A stretch of DNA of 37,225 nt from Chloroflexota bacterium. Lineage in GTDB: Bacteria > Chloroflexota > Anaerolineae > Caldilineales > Caldilineaceae. Below the pieces are notes generated by a model. That model worked only from the letters and a program-made list of their open reading frames with translations, ran no database searches and was not told where the DNA came from. Where the stretch lies: positions 1-37,225 of the forward strand of contig QEUW01000097.1 in the NCBI GenBank assembly GCA_003577005.1, given 5' to 3'. Both the position numbers and the translations under genes were made by a program. How positions within the stretch are numbered: position 1 is the first letter of the stretch; each line of letters begins with the position of its first letter. This document shows positions 9,185-17,213 of the stretch, one piece after another.

Positions 9185-9275
9185 GGTTCTCTCGCTAAAT
9201 AAATAAACACTGTTTTCTGCCTTTTTAGTCGAGTGTCAGGCATGAATTCTGGTTTAGGAACTTAGCGAGAGGACC
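9185..9275. repeat. Inverted-repeat arms nested between hairpin copies 1 and 2
   Basis: GGTTCTCTCGCTAA (9185-9198) pairs with TTAGCGAGAGGACC (9262-9275) with one mismatch. The pair lies inside the two oppositely oriented 31-nt hairpins, making a symmetrical composite unit of about 183 bases (9148-9330) in the hemN-hemH gap. Confidence 0.8.
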
Positions 9276-9299
9276 ATTTAGAGTGATCTTGATAATCCA

Positions 9300-9330
9300 G
9301 GTGCATCGCACGCTGCGCGTGCAACGCACC
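9300..9330 (-). repeat. 31-nt hairpin family, copy 2 (sense on minus)
   Basis: Plus-strand arms GGTGCATCGCACGC and GCGTGCAACGCACC with loop TGC. Pairing is complete, with two G-U pairs, only on the minus strand; on plus the same positions are A-C mismatches. CCAG/CTGG extend the stem outward (with one unpaired base). It lies 92 nt upstream of hemH. Confidence 0.85.
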
Positions 9331-9422
9331 CCTGGCTGGTCTGGCGGTACATGGTTGTAAGTACATGCACCTGGTGCCCCGAGTAAATTTTCGCATGGAC
9401 TTTTTGAAACACTCATGTCACT

Positions 9423-10451
9423 ATGAAAATCGCTGTCATCATTTCCAACATGGGCGGGCCGGACTCACTGGCGGCTGTCGAGCCCTATCTGGTCAACATC
9501 TTTTCCGACCCCGACATCATCGATATCCCGCTGCCGTCGCCGCTGCGGATGCGCTTCGTGCGCTGGTTTGCCGGCAGACGGGCAGCGGAGAGCCGGGAGA
9601 TCTACCACCAGCTGGGCGGAAAGACGCCGCTCACGGCCATCACCCAACAACAGGCGGAGCTGCTCGCCGCACGCCTCAACGCTACCGGCCTGGCGAGCTT
9701 TGCCGTCTTTCCGGCCATGCGCTACTGGCACCCCCTGGTCGAGGATGTCTGGCAAGCAGTGCGTCGCCAGGGCTTCGACAAGCTGGTGGTGGTGACGCTC
9801 TATCCCTTCTTCTCCACCACCACCACCGGCTCGCTGATCCGCCTCGTCAACCGGCTCAACGCCCAGGGAGATTTCCCACCGGACGATCTGCTGATTGTGG
9901 ACCGCTTTGGCGACCATCCAGCCTTTATCCGTGCCATGGCGGGGCAGATCCGGCGGGCGCTGGCCGCGGCTGAGACAACGGGGGTGGGCTATCATGACCT
10001 CTTGTTGAGCGCACACAGCATCCCCATGCGCCGGATCAAGCGCGGGGACCCCTACCAGCGTGAGATCGAAGCGGCGGTTGCCGCGCTGCGCCCCCATCTG
10101 CCCCCCGATCTCCGCCTGCACCTGGCCTACCAGAGCAAGATCGGCCCAATCCGCTGGTTGAGCCCCGCCACGCCCGACAAGATCGATGAACTGGCCGCCG
10201 CCGGGGTGAAGAACTTGCTGGTCTATCCGCTTGGCTTTGTAGCCGACAACAGCGAAACGCTGTACGAGATCAACATGCTCTATAAGGATCAGGCACACGC
10301 CCGGGGCATTGAGAATTTTGTCTGCATCGAGGCGCTCAATATCGACCCGCACTTGATCGAGGCGCTCGAGCGCGTGGTCGTGGAGAGATTGCAAACGTAT
10401 TGGCCTGCGCTCTTCCAATCAGAAGTGAGAGAAGTCGTAGCCGGACGATGA
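9423..10451 (+). CDS. hemH: Ferrochelatase
   Basis: This 342-residue enzyme inserts ferrous iron into protoporphyrin IX. The N-terminus (IAVIISNMGGPDSLAAVEPYLVNIFSDPDII) matches the family, and the catalytic histidine is in LLLSAHSIPMR. The conserved acidic face is in FVADNSETLYEINMLY. No C-terminal cysteine cluster is seen, as in many bacteria. The stop overlaps the hemY start by 4 nt (ATGA, 10448-10451), indicating translational coupling. In context with HemN it works on protoporphyrin rather than coproporphyrin. Confidence 0.93.
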   Translation: MKIAVIISNMGGPDSLAAVEPYLVNIFSDPDIIDIPLPSPLRMRFVRWFAGRRAAESREIYHQLGGKTPLTAITQQQAELLAARLNATGLASFAVFPAMRYWHPLVEDVWQAVRRQGFDKLVVVTLYPFFSTTTTGSLIRLVNRLNAQGDFPPDDLLIVDRFGDHPAFIRAMAGQIRRALAAAETTGVGYHDLLLSAHSIPMRRIKRGDPYQREIEAAVAALRPHLPPDLRLHLAYQSKIGPIRWLSPATPDKIDELAAAGVKNLLVYPLGFVADNSETLYEINMLYKDQAHARGIENFVCIEALNIDPHLIEALERVVVERLQTYWPALFQSEVREVVAGR

Positions 10452-11815
10452 ACAAGGTAAAGATCGCCGTGATCGGCGCTGGCATCTCAGGGCTGAGCGC
10501 CGCCTACTGGCTGGACAGAGCAGGCCATGCAGTCACTGTCTTCGAGCAGTCGTCGCAGATTGGCGGTTCGATTGTCACTGAAAAAGCGAGTGGCTTTCTC
10601 GCCGATTTTGGCCCTAACAGCGTTCTGGAAACCTCAGAGACCTTGCGGACACTGGTCAGTGAACTGGGGCTGGACAGGCAGAAGGTCTACGCCAACCCCG
10701 CCGCGCGGGAGCGGTACGTGGTCAAAGACGGTGTGCTGCATCCTGTTCCGACGACGCCGCTCAAATTCGTCAAGACCAAGCTGTTCTCCGCGGCGGCCAA
10801 GTTACGGCTGCTGCAAGAACCCTTTATTGCCCGCACCGATGGCCGTGATCTTTCGCTGGCGGATCTCGTGCGCTATCGCCTCGGCCAGGAGCTTCTCGAC
10901 TATGCAGTGAACCCATTCGTGGCGGGCGTCTACGCCGGCGACCCGGAACGGCTGAGCGCCGCCGCCGCCTTTCCCAAGCTGTACGACCTCGAACAGAAAT
11001 ATGGCAGCTTTATCCGTGGTACAATCCAGGGTGTGCGCGAACGGAAGAAGCGCAAAGAGATCGCAAAGGACCGTGCCCGGCTCTTCTCCTTTATCGACGG
11101 CATGGAGAGCTTGCCCAGGGCGCTGGCGGCGCGCCTGGAAGGCAAGATTCTGCTGAGGAGCGGCGTCCAAAGGCTGGTTCGCCACAATGGTGGTTTTGTC
11201 GTCGAGGGGGGCGATCGGCGAGGCCCACACACGATGTTCGACCGGGTGATCCTCACGGCGCCGGCGGATGCGCTGGGGCGCCTCTTGCAGCCCCTTGCCC
11301 CGGAAAAGGCGCAGCGTATCGCCGCCGTGGAATACTCCCCGGTGGCGGTCGTCTTTATGGGGTTTCCAGCCGCCGCGGTGGCTCGTGAACTGAACGGCTT
11401 TGGCTTTCTCGTCCCCGCCGTGGAAAGACGGCAGATTCTCGGTTCGATCTGGAGTTCGGCGCTCTTCCCGCAGCGCGCCCCCGACGGGTGCGTCGCCTTC
11501 ACGACCTTTGTCGGCGGCGCCCGCCAGCCTGAACTAGTGGCGCTGGCGGATGAATCGCTGGTGCAGATCGTTCACCAGGAGCTCGGCGAGCTTGTCGGCC
11601 TGTGCGGCTCGCCAACGCTCGTGCGGGTCAAGCGTTGGGCCAAAGCCATCCCACAGTACACGCTTGGGTATGGTGCGATCCAGCAACTGTTCGGCGAGAT
11701 CGAGCGCGAGATCCCTGGGCTCTATATTGCCGGCAATCTGCGCCGGGGGATCAGCGTCGGCGATAGCGTGCTCTCGGCGCATGAGACGGTGCAGCGCATC
11801 GTGACGCAAGGATAG
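10448..11815 (+). CDS. hemY: Protoporphyrinogen oxidase, FAD-dependent HemY type
   Basis: This 455-residue flavoenzyme oxidises protoporphyrinogen IX to protoporphyrin IX. The N-terminal Rossmann motif is IAVIGAGISGLSAAYWLDRAGHAVTVFE. The central part, DLVRYRLGQELLDYAVNPFVAGVYAGDPERLS, is characteristic of the PPOX family. The C-terminal FAD-binding end reads LYIAGNLRRGISVGDSV. I chose the ATG that overlaps the hemH stop. HemY commonly uses oxygen, whereas HemN is oxygen-independent. The pair therefore suggests a facultative or flexible heme pathway, unless the enzyme uses another acceptor here. Confidence 0.92.
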   Translation: MNKVKIAVIGAGISGLSAAYWLDRAGHAVTVFEQSSQIGGSIVTEKASGFLADFGPNSVLETSETLRTLVSELGLDRQKVYANPAARERYVVKDGVLHPVPTTPLKFVKTKLFSAAAKLRLLQEPFIARTDGRDLSLADLVRYRLGQELLDYAVNPFVAGVYAGDPERLSAAAAFPKLYDLEQKYGSFIRGTIQGVRERKKRKEIAKDRARLFSFIDGMESLPRALAARLEGKILLRSGVQRLVRHNGGFVVEGGDRRGPHTMFDRVILTAPADALGRLLQPLAPEKAQRIAAVEYSPVAVVFMGFPAAAVARELNGFGFLVPAVERRQILGSIWSSALFPQRAPDGCVAFTTFVGGARQPELVALADESLVQIVHQELGELVGLCGSPTLVRVKRWAKAIPQYTLGYGAIQQLFGEIEREIPGLYIAGNLRRGISVGDSVLSAHETVQRIVTQG

Positions 11816-11854
11816 CTGTTCCTTCGTTCTTTGGGTGCATCCGAGCTTGAACCC

Positions 11855-11914
11855 GCATTCCGGGAAAGGGCCAGCTTGCATGAATAGAATCTCGCCGGCC
11901 CTTTCCCGGAATGC
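11855..11914. terminator. 18-bp perfect inverted repeat after hemY
   Basis: GCATTCCGGGAAAGGGCC (11855-11872) and its exact reverse complement (11897-11914) enclose a 24-nt loop, 40 bases after the hemY stop. No T-run follows, so it is a hairpin at the transcript end rather than a classic intrinsic terminator. Confidence 0.55.
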
Positions 11915-11948
11915 TTGTGCCCGATACATCCTCGTTCTTTGCCCTGCT

Positions 11949-11978
11949 TTGACACCTCATTCGTATCCGCACTACAAT
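11949..11978 (+). promoter_or_regulatory. Sigma-70-type promoter for the Ldh_2 gene
   Basis: A perfect TTGACA (11949-11954) and TACAAT (11973-11978) are spaced by 18 bases. The start of transcription would lie near 11985, about 60 nt before the ATG at 12044. Confidence 0.65.
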
Positions 11979-12043
11979 AGGGAGAGTCGAGGTGACTGTC
12001 ACCTGAATTCAGACCACCTACACAAAACCAGAAAGCTCTGCCC

Positions 12044-13054
12044 ATGAACCGTCCACCGGAAGAGTTTATTCGTGTGCAAGAAGAACGGCTCCTGAACTTT
12101 GCCATTGCCTGTTTTGAAAAGGCAGGGCTGGCCCATGACCATGCGGCTACCATCAGCCGGCTGCTGGTCAACTCCGACCTGCGCGGGGTACGCAGCCACG
12201 GCACGCGCACGGTCAACGGGTACTGTCTCGCCTTCGAGCAGGACAAACTCAACCCCAACCCCGACATTCGCCTGGCGCATGAGACGCCCACCGCCGTGGT
12301 CATCGAAGGGGACGGTACGCTGGGCTATTTGCCCATGGTGCGCGCCACCGAACACGCCATTGCCAAGGCCAAAGAGGTGGGCATTGGCATGGGGCTCGTG
12401 CGCTACATTGGCCACTATGGCTCGGCGGGCCACTATGCGCGCATGTGCATGGAAGCCGGCTGCATCGGCTTTTCGGTGCAAGGCTATCGCAACCAGGGCC
12501 AGCAAAAGACCGACGGCGGTGGCCCCAACCCGGACGCCCACCTGGGCTACTTTGGCAACCCGCCCATCTGTTTTGCCATCCCGGCGGGTGACGAGCCGCC
12601 GGTGGTGCTGGACGCGGCGACCTGTATCCTGGCCGATTATCAGCGCGGGCCGGAATACGAGGCGCTCTTCTCCATGATCCCGGCGGCCTTTTTCAAGAGC
12701 ATCGGCTACGGCGCGGTAGCTACGCTGATGGGAGGTGGGCTGACCGGTTTCACCCTTTCCGATGAGAGCTGGCAGCGTTGGCCCGCTGCGCGCCACGGTG
12801 GCATGGTACTTGCCATCCACATCGAGAGCGTCGTGCCCGAGGCGCTCTTCCGCGCCGAGACCGACCGGCTGGCGCGCGATGTGCGGACACACTATCGCCC
12901 TATGCCCGGCAACGACGTGGCCCGGCTCCCCGGCGCCGTCGAAGAAGAGATCTTCGCCCAACACCGCCATGAGGGCATTCGCTATGGCGAGATGGAGCAG
13001 GAAAACGCCCGCGCCGTGAGTGCGCGATTGGGTGTGCCGCTGCCCTGGGAGTGA
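12044..13054 (+). CDS. Ldh_2-family (malate/L-lactate-type) NAD(P)H-dependent 2-oxoacid reductase
   Basis: This 336-residue protein belongs to the non-Rossmann malate/L-lactate dehydrogenase family. RGVRSHGTRT near 57-66 is the family active-site SHG segment, and GIGMGLVRYIGHYGSAGHY holds the second conserved histidine. An RNQGQQKTDGGGPNPDAHLGYF insertion distinguishes it from the YiaK-like paralogue downstream. Members act on malate, lactate, ureidoglycolate, sulfolactate or sugar-acid substrates, and the sequence alone does not decide which. It is preceded by its own promoter and no strong ribosome site. A 118-nt hairpin separates it from the paralogue, but the two could be co-transcribed. 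Confidence 0.85.
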   Translation: MNRPPEEFIRVQEERLLNFAIACFEKAGLAHDHAATISRLLVNSDLRGVRSHGTRTVNGYCLAFEQDKLNPNPDIRLAHETPTAVVIEGDGTLGYLPMVRATEHAIAKAKEVGIGMGLVRYIGHYGSAGHYARMCMEAGCIGFSVQGYRNQGQQKTDGGGPNPDAHLGYFGNPPICFAIPAGDEPPVVLDAATCILADYQRGPEYEALFSMIPAAFFKSIGYGAVATLMGGGLTGFTLSDESWQRWPAARHGGMVLAIHIESVVPEALFRAETDRLARDVRTHYRPMPGNDVARLPGAVEEEIFAQHRHEGIRYGEMEQENARAVSARLGVPLPWE

Positions 13055-13106
13055 GGGGGTGAGTGAGCAGCAGGTGGAAGTTGAAACCTTATCAATGAAA
13101 CGACGG

Positions 13107-13224
13107 GCCGAAAACAAGAACAGCAGGAACGCAGAGGACGCAGAGAAGACACAGAGAGCATAGAGACAGCTCTGCGCTCTCTGTGAAACCTCTGTGTACT
13201 CTGTGTTCCTGCTTTGATTTTGGC
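13107..13224. repeat. 118-nt long imperfect hairpin built of CAGAG units
   Basis: The arms at 13107-13165 and 13170-13224 run from GCCGAAAAC to the loop and back to GATTTTGGC, with a four-base loop and several mismatches and short indels. The arms contain repeated ACACAGAG/GCAGAG units like those at 4601-4656. The hairpin fills most of the 202-bp gap between the two Ldh_2 genes. Confidence 0.85.
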
Positions 13225-13256
13225 TTTTCCAGATTCGGGATCAGGAGATTAGGCGG

Positions 13257-14255
13257 ATGCGGGTGACGTTTGAGGAGATGAAGCGGGAGTTTGAGCGGGT
13301 GCTGCAAGCACGGGGGTTTTCCGCCGAGCGGGCGGCGCGTTGTGCGGCCATCTTTGCCGAGAACAGCCTGGTGGGGGTGGCGTCGCATGGGCTGAACCGG
13401 TTTCCGGGGTTTATCGAGTTTGTCGAGCGCGGGCTGGTCAAGCCAGAAGCCGAGGCCGAGCTAGTGTCCTCATTTGGCGCGTGGGAGCAGTGGGATGGCA
13501 ACCTGGGGCCGGGTCCGCTCAACGCCTATCAGTGCACCGAGCAGGCCATGACGCTGGCGCGCCAACATGGGGTCGGCTGCGTGGGGCTGCGTAACACCAA
13601 CCATTGGATGCGTGGGGGCTACTTTGGCTGGCAGGCAGCGCAGGCCGGTTTTGCCCTTATCGCCTGGACCAACACCAAACCCAATGCGCCGCCCTGGGGG
13701 GCGCTCGATCTGCGTATCGGCAACAACCCGCTCGTACTCGCCGTCCCCAATGGGGAGACGCCGGTGGTACTCGACATGGCGATGACCCAATTCTCCATCG
13801 GGCGCATGGAGACGGCCCGCCGCAGCGGAGCCACTCTCCCCGTCCCCGGCGGCTATGATGGGGCGGGTAAGCTCACCCAAGACCCCGGTGCGATCCTGGC
13901 GACAGGCCGGGCGCTGCCCATCGGCTACTGGAAGGGGTCTGGGCTGGCCGTGCTGTTGGACCTGGTGGCAGTGCTCTTGTCCGGCGGCCTCGCTACGCAT
14001 GAGATCGGGCAGCGCGAGACCGAGTACGGGGTCGCCCAGGTCTTTATTGCCTTTGATGTGACGCAGGCTAGCAGCGGAGCGCTGGTCAACACGGCAGTCG
14101 AGGGGGTGATCGCCGACCTGCGCACGGCCACACCCGTCACGCCGGACGACGAAGTGCTTTACCCTGGCGAGCGCGCCCTCCGCACCCGGCAAGAGAATCT
14201 GACCAAAGGCATTCCGGTGGAGCCGGCTATCTGGGAGCAGGTATTGTCCTTGTGA
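13257..14255 (+). CDS. yiaK: YiaK-like 2,3-diketo-L-gulonate reductase (3-dehydro-L-gulonate 2-dehydrogenase)
   Basis: This 332-residue Ldh_2-family protein closely follows the E. coli YiaK pattern throughout: GVASHGLNRFPGFI (SHG active site), the GLRNTNHWMRGGYFGWQAA segment, WTNTKPNAPPWGA, RIGNNPLVLAVP, and GYWKGSGLAVLLDLVAVLLSGG. YiaK reduces 2,3-diketo-L-gulonate with NADH in L-ascorbate/sugar-acid catabolism. No other ulosonate genes lie nearby, so the true substrate remains open. Its stop lies just before the composite repeat element at 14268-14402, which separates it from the convergent permease fusion. Confidence 0.85.
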   Translation: MRVTFEEMKREFERVLQARGFSAERAARCAAIFAENSLVGVASHGLNRFPGFIEFVERGLVKPEAEAELVSSFGAWEQWDGNLGPGPLNAYQCTEQAMTLARQHGVGCVGLRNTNHWMRGGYFGWQAAQAGFALIAWTNTKPNAPPWGALDLRIGNNPLVLAVPNGETPVVLDMAMTQFSIGRMETARRSGATLPVPGGYDGAGKLTQDPGAILATGRALPIGYWKGSGLAVLLDLVAVLLSGGLATHEIGQRETEYGVAQVFIAFDVTQASSGALVNTAVEGVIADLRTATPVTPDDEVLYPGERALRTRQENLTKGIPVEPAIWEQVLSL

Positions 14256-14298
14256 GGTGTGAACCTCAGAAGCTGTTTGAAAAGGTGGGCGCCACCCT

Positions 14299-14329
14299 GG
14301 TGCGATGCACCTGCAAGGTGCGTTGCACC
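14299..14329 (+). repeat. 31-nt hairpin family, copy 3 (sense on plus)
   Basis: Arms GGTGCGATGCACCT and AGGTGCGTTGCACC with a GCA loop pair along all 14 positions, counting two G-U pairs. It is 43 nt past the yiaK stop, in the same sense. Confidence 0.9.
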
Positions 14330-14350
14330 TTTGAAGTCACCAGCCACCCA

Positions 14351-14381
14351 GGTGCATCGCACTCTCCGAGTGCAACGCACC
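14351..14381 (-). repeat. 31-nt hairpin family, copy 4 (sense on minus)
   Basis: Plus-strand arms GGTGCATCGCACTC and GAGTGCAACGCACC with a TCC loop. Full pairing with two G-U pairs occurs on the minus strand. It lies 20 nt past the stop of the permease fusion, in the same sense. Confidence 0.9.
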
Positions 14382-14401
14382 AAACCTTTTCAAACAGCTT
14401 C

Positions 14402-16105
14402 TCACACCACCCGGGCCATGATCGCCGCCACCACACCCAGGATCATCGCCCAGCCAAAGCGTTCGTGTAGTTTGGCCGTGCCGCGCAGCACTTTGTTCAG
14501 GCGTTGGGGCGTCTCGTAGACCGCCGCGGCGCGGATCAGGTTGACCGCGCTGGGCAGCGTCACCAGGGCCAGCAGCGTATAGCCCGGCGCCACCCCTAAG
14601 ACCACCAGCACCACCAGCAGGACATAGCTCCCGCCCACTAGAAAATAGTACTCGACTTTGCTCGCCCGCCGGCCTAAGATATTGGCCAGCGTGCGCTTGC
14701 CTTTGGCCAGGTCGCCTTCCAGGTCGCGCATGTTGTTGGCATGGAGGATGGCGGCTACCAGCAGCCCTACGGGAACCGAAATCCAGATCACGTGCGCCGG
14801 CACCTGCTGGGTCATGACAAAGTAGCTGCCCAGCACCATGACCGGCCCCATAAAGAGGAACACCACGATCTCGCCCAGCCCGGTGTAGGCAAAGGCAAAC
14901 GGCCCGGCGGTGTAAAACCAGCCGGCCAGCACGCTAAAGATACCCAGCCAGAGGATAAAGAAACCCCGCGTCGCCACCAGATAAAAGCCCAACGCCGAAC
15001 CCAACGCAAAACAGAAGACGCCGCCCCAAAAGACTTGCGTGGTCGTCAACATGCCCTGTTGCAGCGCCCGGTTTGGCCCCAGTGATTCGGGGGTGTCGGC
15101 CCCCTTCTTCCAGTCGTAGTAGTCGTTGATCAGGTTCGTCCCGGCGTGGATCGCCACCGAGGCCACCAGTGTCACGGCGAAGAGTAGCCAGTTCCAGGCG
15201 CCGTCATAGCCGGCCAGAACGGCGCCGAGCACCACCGGCGTTACGCTCGCAGTAAAGCTAAACGGTCGCACCGCCATCCACCAGGTGCGGACAAAACGGC
15301 GAAGGCGCGGCTCTTCTTCCAGCCTGCGCCGGTCCTGTTGTTCTGCCCCGGTCGCACGCCAGGGAATGAGTTGCCGCTCCACTTCGAGCATCAGCAGGTT
15401 GAGTCCCCATCCTAACAGCGCCACGACGACCAGCGCGGCAAAGATGGTGGCGATGTCATAGAGTTGATAGCTTTGCCAGATGAGCGCACCCAGCCCACCC
15501 TGGGGCAGCAACAACTCGGTGCCAACGATGACGGTCAGGGCAAAGCCTAACCCCAGGTTGACGCCCGTGAGGATGCTAGGTAGCGCCGCTGGCAACGCCA
15601 CCGTCCGCACCAGGTCCCAGCCGCGGGCGCCGTTGTTACGAGCAATGTCAAAATAACGCTGCTCGATGTTGAGCACGCCGGCCAGCGTGTTGATGGTTAC
15701 CAGAAAGAAGACCGAGATGACGACCACCGCATACTTGCTGCCCTCGCCCAGGCCAAAGAGAATGACGACCATCGGCACCAGTGCGATCTTGGGCACAGGA
15801 TAGATGGCGGCGATGAGCGGCGAGAGGGCCAGGCGCGCCACCGGGTTGATCCCCATCAGCACTCCGATGAAGACAGCCGGCACGGTCGCCAACACAAAGC
15901 CAACCGCCATGCGCCGCAAGGTCACCACTGTGGCCGTGACCAGGCTGCCATCGTTGAGCAATTGGGCGAGCCGGACCAATGTCTCGCTGGGCGGCGGGAA
16001 GAAGCGCCGGTCAAGGATGCCGGTCACGACCAGCGCCTCCCAGACGACGAGCAAGATCAGCGGTGAGATCCATTGGAGTAAACGATTCTTCATAGCACTG
16101 GTCAC
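14402..16105 (-). CDS. Fusion protein: NitT/TauT-type ABC permease + MenA/UbiA-family prenyltransferase
   Basis: One 567-codon frame encodes two membrane domains. Residues 1-250 are an SsuC/TauC-like permease: FFPPPSET near 35, a TVVTLRRMAVGF segment, and the EAA loop at about 153-179 (ARNNGARGWDLVRTVALPAA). About 25 charged linker residues follow (250-275). Residues 276-567 are a MenA-like UbiA prenyltransferase with both Mg-diphosphate motifs, N327-D-x-x-D331-x5-D337 and D461-x3-D465. UbiA enzymes prenylate aromatic rings; MenA makes demethylmenaquinone from 1,4-dihydroxy-2-naphthoate. No ribosome site precedes the internal Met278, so separate translation is unlikely. The start is GTG at 16105 (ATG four codons later also possible). 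It is last in the SBP-ATPase-kelch-permease gene order. A link between import and quinone synthesis is inferred. Confidence 0.88.
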   Translation of the reverse strand: MTSAMKNRLLQWISPLILLVVWEALVVTGILDRRFFPPPSETLVRLAQLLNDGSLVTATVVTLRRMAVGFVLATVPAVFIGVLMGINPVARLALSPLIAAIYPVPKIALVPMVVILFGLGEGSKYAVVVISVFFLVTINTLAGVLNIEQRYFDIARNNGARGWDLVRTVALPAALPSILTGVNLGLGFALTVIVGTELLLPQGGLGALIWQSYQLYDIATIFAALVVVALLGWGLNLLMLEVERQLIPWRATGAEQQDRRRLEEEPRLRRFVRTWWMAVRPFSFTASVTPVVLGAVLAGYDGAWNWLLFAVTLVASVAIHAGTNLINDYYDWKKGADTPESLGPNRALQQGMLTTTQVFWGGVFCFALGSALGFYLVATRGFFILWLGIFSVLAGWFYTAGPFAFAYTGLGEIVVFLFMGPVMVLGSYFVMTQQVPAHVIWISVPVGLLVAAILHANNMRDLEGDLAKGKRTLANILGRRASKVEYYFLVGGSYVLLVVLVVLGVAPGYTLLALVTLPSAVNLIRAAAVYETPQRLNKVLRGTAKLHERFGWAMILGVVAAIMARVV

Positions 16106-16126
16106 AAATTCCAGTTATCAATCATC

Positions 16127-16250
16127 CGCAGATTGCGCAGATTCGCAGAATTTGTTTACATTGATCTACAGATTTCACAGATTTACTTTGCGAACGGGGG
16201 TGCAAAGCACCATCCGCGACAATCCGCCCCATCCGCTAAATCCGCGGTCT
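16127..16250. repeat. GCAGATT/GCGGATT short-repeat tract between kelch gene and permease fusion
   Basis: CCGCAGATTGCGCAGATT units run forward near 16131, and related GCGGATT units run in reverse orientation at about 16210-16245, giving a weak ragged inverted repeat. The tract fills the 160-bp gap and has no gene-like content. Confidence 0.5.
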
Positions 16251-16265
16251 ATAGTTTCCGCATTT

Positions 16266-17198
16266 CTATGACCCGCAGACCACGCTCGACGTGAACGCCT
16301 CGTGGGTGGTGACGGCGCCAAAGCCGGCTACGGTGGCGCCCGCCGGCACGTAGATGCTGCCGCCGAGGACGGCGGCGCCCATGCCGTGGCGAGGCGTCGG
16401 CATCGGTTCGGCAGCCGTCCATTGGTCGGTGGCGGGGTCGTAGCGTTCGTTCTCGTCAAAAATGCCGCCCGGCCGGTTAGACCCTTCGCCACCCAGCGCA
16501 TAGAGACAGCCATTGAGCGCCGCCACCGCATGGCCGGATCGGCCCGTGGGCATAGGTGTTCGGGCGTTCCACTCGCCGGTGGCCGGGTCGAACACTTCCA
16601 GCACATCCAGCGTAAAATTGCCCGGCTGCCGCCCGCCGACGACGAAGAGCAAGCCGTTGATGGCAGCGGCGCCGATATGGTCGCGCGGGGTTGGCATGGC
16701 GGCCAACTCTTCCCACTCGTCGGTGGCCGGGTCATAGACCGCCAGGTCGCCAACCGAGGCGCCGCGTGCTCCGCCGGCCACGTAGAGCTTGCCGTCGATC
16801 ACGGCGCTGGCCGGTGCGCCCCGTGCTGTGGGCATATCTGCTTTGCGTGTCCAGCTATCAGTCGCCGGGTCGTATTCCAGCAGAGCGGCGGACGGTTCAG
16901 TGACCTCGTAGCCACCGGCGACATAGATTTTATCGTTGAGCGCGGCTGCCGAGGGGTGGTGCAGCACGAGCGGCATGGGCGCTATGGGGGTCCACTGATC
17001 GGTTTCTGGATTATAGACTTCGGCAGTGTCGAGCGTCGCACGGTTTAGGGCATAGCCGCCAAAGACATAGATTTTGCCACCCGCGACGGCCACCCCGATC
17101 TCCTGGCGTGCTGTCTGTACCGGCGCCAGTCGACGCCAGCCATCGGCCAGTGTGGCGGTGGCGACCAGTGGCAGGTGGATGGTTGCCTGTGGCGTCAA
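16266..17198 (-). CDS. Kelch-repeat beta-propeller protein
   Basis: This protein of about 310 residues has six kelch blades, each with a variant of KIYVxGGY...YxPxTDxWxxxxPMPxxRxxxxxxxxxxxIY (starts near 40, 90, 137, 185, 235 and 285). Kelch propellers bind proteins or glycans; a few are enzymes such as galactose oxidase or NanM, but no catalytic site is evident. The start is uncertain. The frame opens at TTG (17198) without a ribosome site. A strong site plus GTG lies 45 bases upstream in the same frame, interrupted by a single TGA (17214-17216). The gene lies between the ATPase and permease genes of the same strand, 160-180 bases from each. Its link to the transporter is positional only. 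Confidence 0.75.
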   Translation of the reverse strand: MTPQATIHLPLVATATLADGWRRLAPVQTARQEIGVAVAGGKIYVFGGYALNRATLDTAEVYNPETDQWTPIAPMPLVLHHPSAAALNDKIYVAGGYEVTEPSAALLEYDPATDSWTRKADMPTARGAPASAVIDGKLYVAGGARGASVGDLAVYDPATDEWEELAAMPTPRDHIGAAAINGLLFVVGGRQPGNFTLDVLEVFDPATGEWNARTPMPTGRSGHAVAALNGCLYALGGEGSNRPGGIFDENERYDPATDQWTAAEPMPTPRHGMGAAVLGGSIYVPAGATVAGFGAVTTHEAFTSSVVCGS

Positions 17199-17213
17199 CG
17201 GTGGCGAATCTGG

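Larger units (their letters stand above)
14268..14402. mobile_element. MITE-like 135-bp element with 19-bp terminal inverted repeats
   Basis: AGAAGCTGTTTGAAAAGGT (14268-14286) is matched exactly by its reverse complement at 14384-14402. Inside lie two 31-nt hairpins of the dispersed family, in opposite orientation (copies 3 and 4). The element fills almost the whole gap between two convergent genes, and its right terminus touches the stop codon of the permease fusion (14402-14404). Part of the same end sequence (AAACAGCTTCT) recurs at 17330-17340 near hairpin copy 5. No transposase is encoded. Confidence 0.7.

Noticed and set aside
15240..15290. Internal start that would split the permease-MenA fusion into two proteins
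   Set aside because: The only Met near the boundary (residue 278) has no spaced ribosome site, and no stop codon interrupts the linker.
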